Shown here: one piece after another, positions 5,816 through 5,816 of the stretch
Numbering within the stretch: the first letter of the stretch is position 1
How the letters are laid out: every line of letters begins with the position of its first letter
Assembly (NCBI GenBank): GCA_028684405.1
Contig: JAQUGA010000165.1
Span: 1 to 5,816, forward strand
Reading direction: 5' to 3'
DNA: 5,816 nt
From: Bacteroidales bacterium
Lineage (GTDB): Bacteria > Bacteroidota > Bacteroidia > Bacteroidales > WCHB1-69
Position numbers and translations under genes: made by a program
The notes under the pieces: model-generated
What the model was told of the DNA's origin: nothing
Databases searched by the model: none
What the model saw: the letters and a program-made list of their open reading frames with translations, nothing else

Positions 5816-5816
5816 C

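Noticed and set aside
1..5816. tRNA, rRNA, insertion sequences or phage genes
   Set aside because: I saw no tRNA cloverleaf, rRNA stretch, transposase motif or terminal repeats on either strand; nearly all of the window is covered by housekeeping genes and their control regions.

Overview
The window looks like a low-GC chromosome segment from a member of the Bacteroidota. Four things point that way: a C-terminal type IX secretion (T9SS) sorting domain, TAnnTTTG-type -7 promoter elements, a Bacteroidota-style FtsL-like protein between rsmH and ftsI, and little Shine-Dalgarno signal. Every gene I can support lies on the minus strand, so transcription runs from high to low coordinates. I cannot assign a genus.

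In transcription order, positions 5815-5075 encode the C-terminal part of a large secreted or surface protein. It has the end of a beta-sandwich domain, a CARDB-like domain and a type A T9SS sorting tail, and it is closed by a strong hairpin terminator with a UUCG loop (5027-5058). A two-gene unit follows: uridine kinase (udk, 4954-4343) and, four bases later, leucyl/phenylalanyl-tRNA--protein transferase (aat, 4338-3655). A rho-independent terminator at 3489-3521 probably ends that unit.

The noncoding stretch 3285-3654 is the control region of the division and cell wall (dcw) cluster. It holds an AT-only palindrome, the terminator, two exact copies of a 17-bp repeat containing a DnaA-box-like core, three MraZ-type boxes at a 10-bp period, a -7 element directly next to them, and an SD-like sequence before mraZ. 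The cluster then runs mraZ (3284-2808), rsmH/mraW (2839-1910), an ftsL-like gene (1920-1456) and ftsI/pbp (from 1469, cut by the window edge). Successive genes overlap by 32, 11 and 14 bases.

MraZ is a DNA-binding regulator that probably controls its own operon through the boxes. RsmH methylates 16S rRNA. The FtsL-like protein and FtsI belong to the septal peptidoglycan machinery. I see no new defence, mobile or RNA-based system. The most informative part of the window is the compact regulatory architecture upstream of mraZ.
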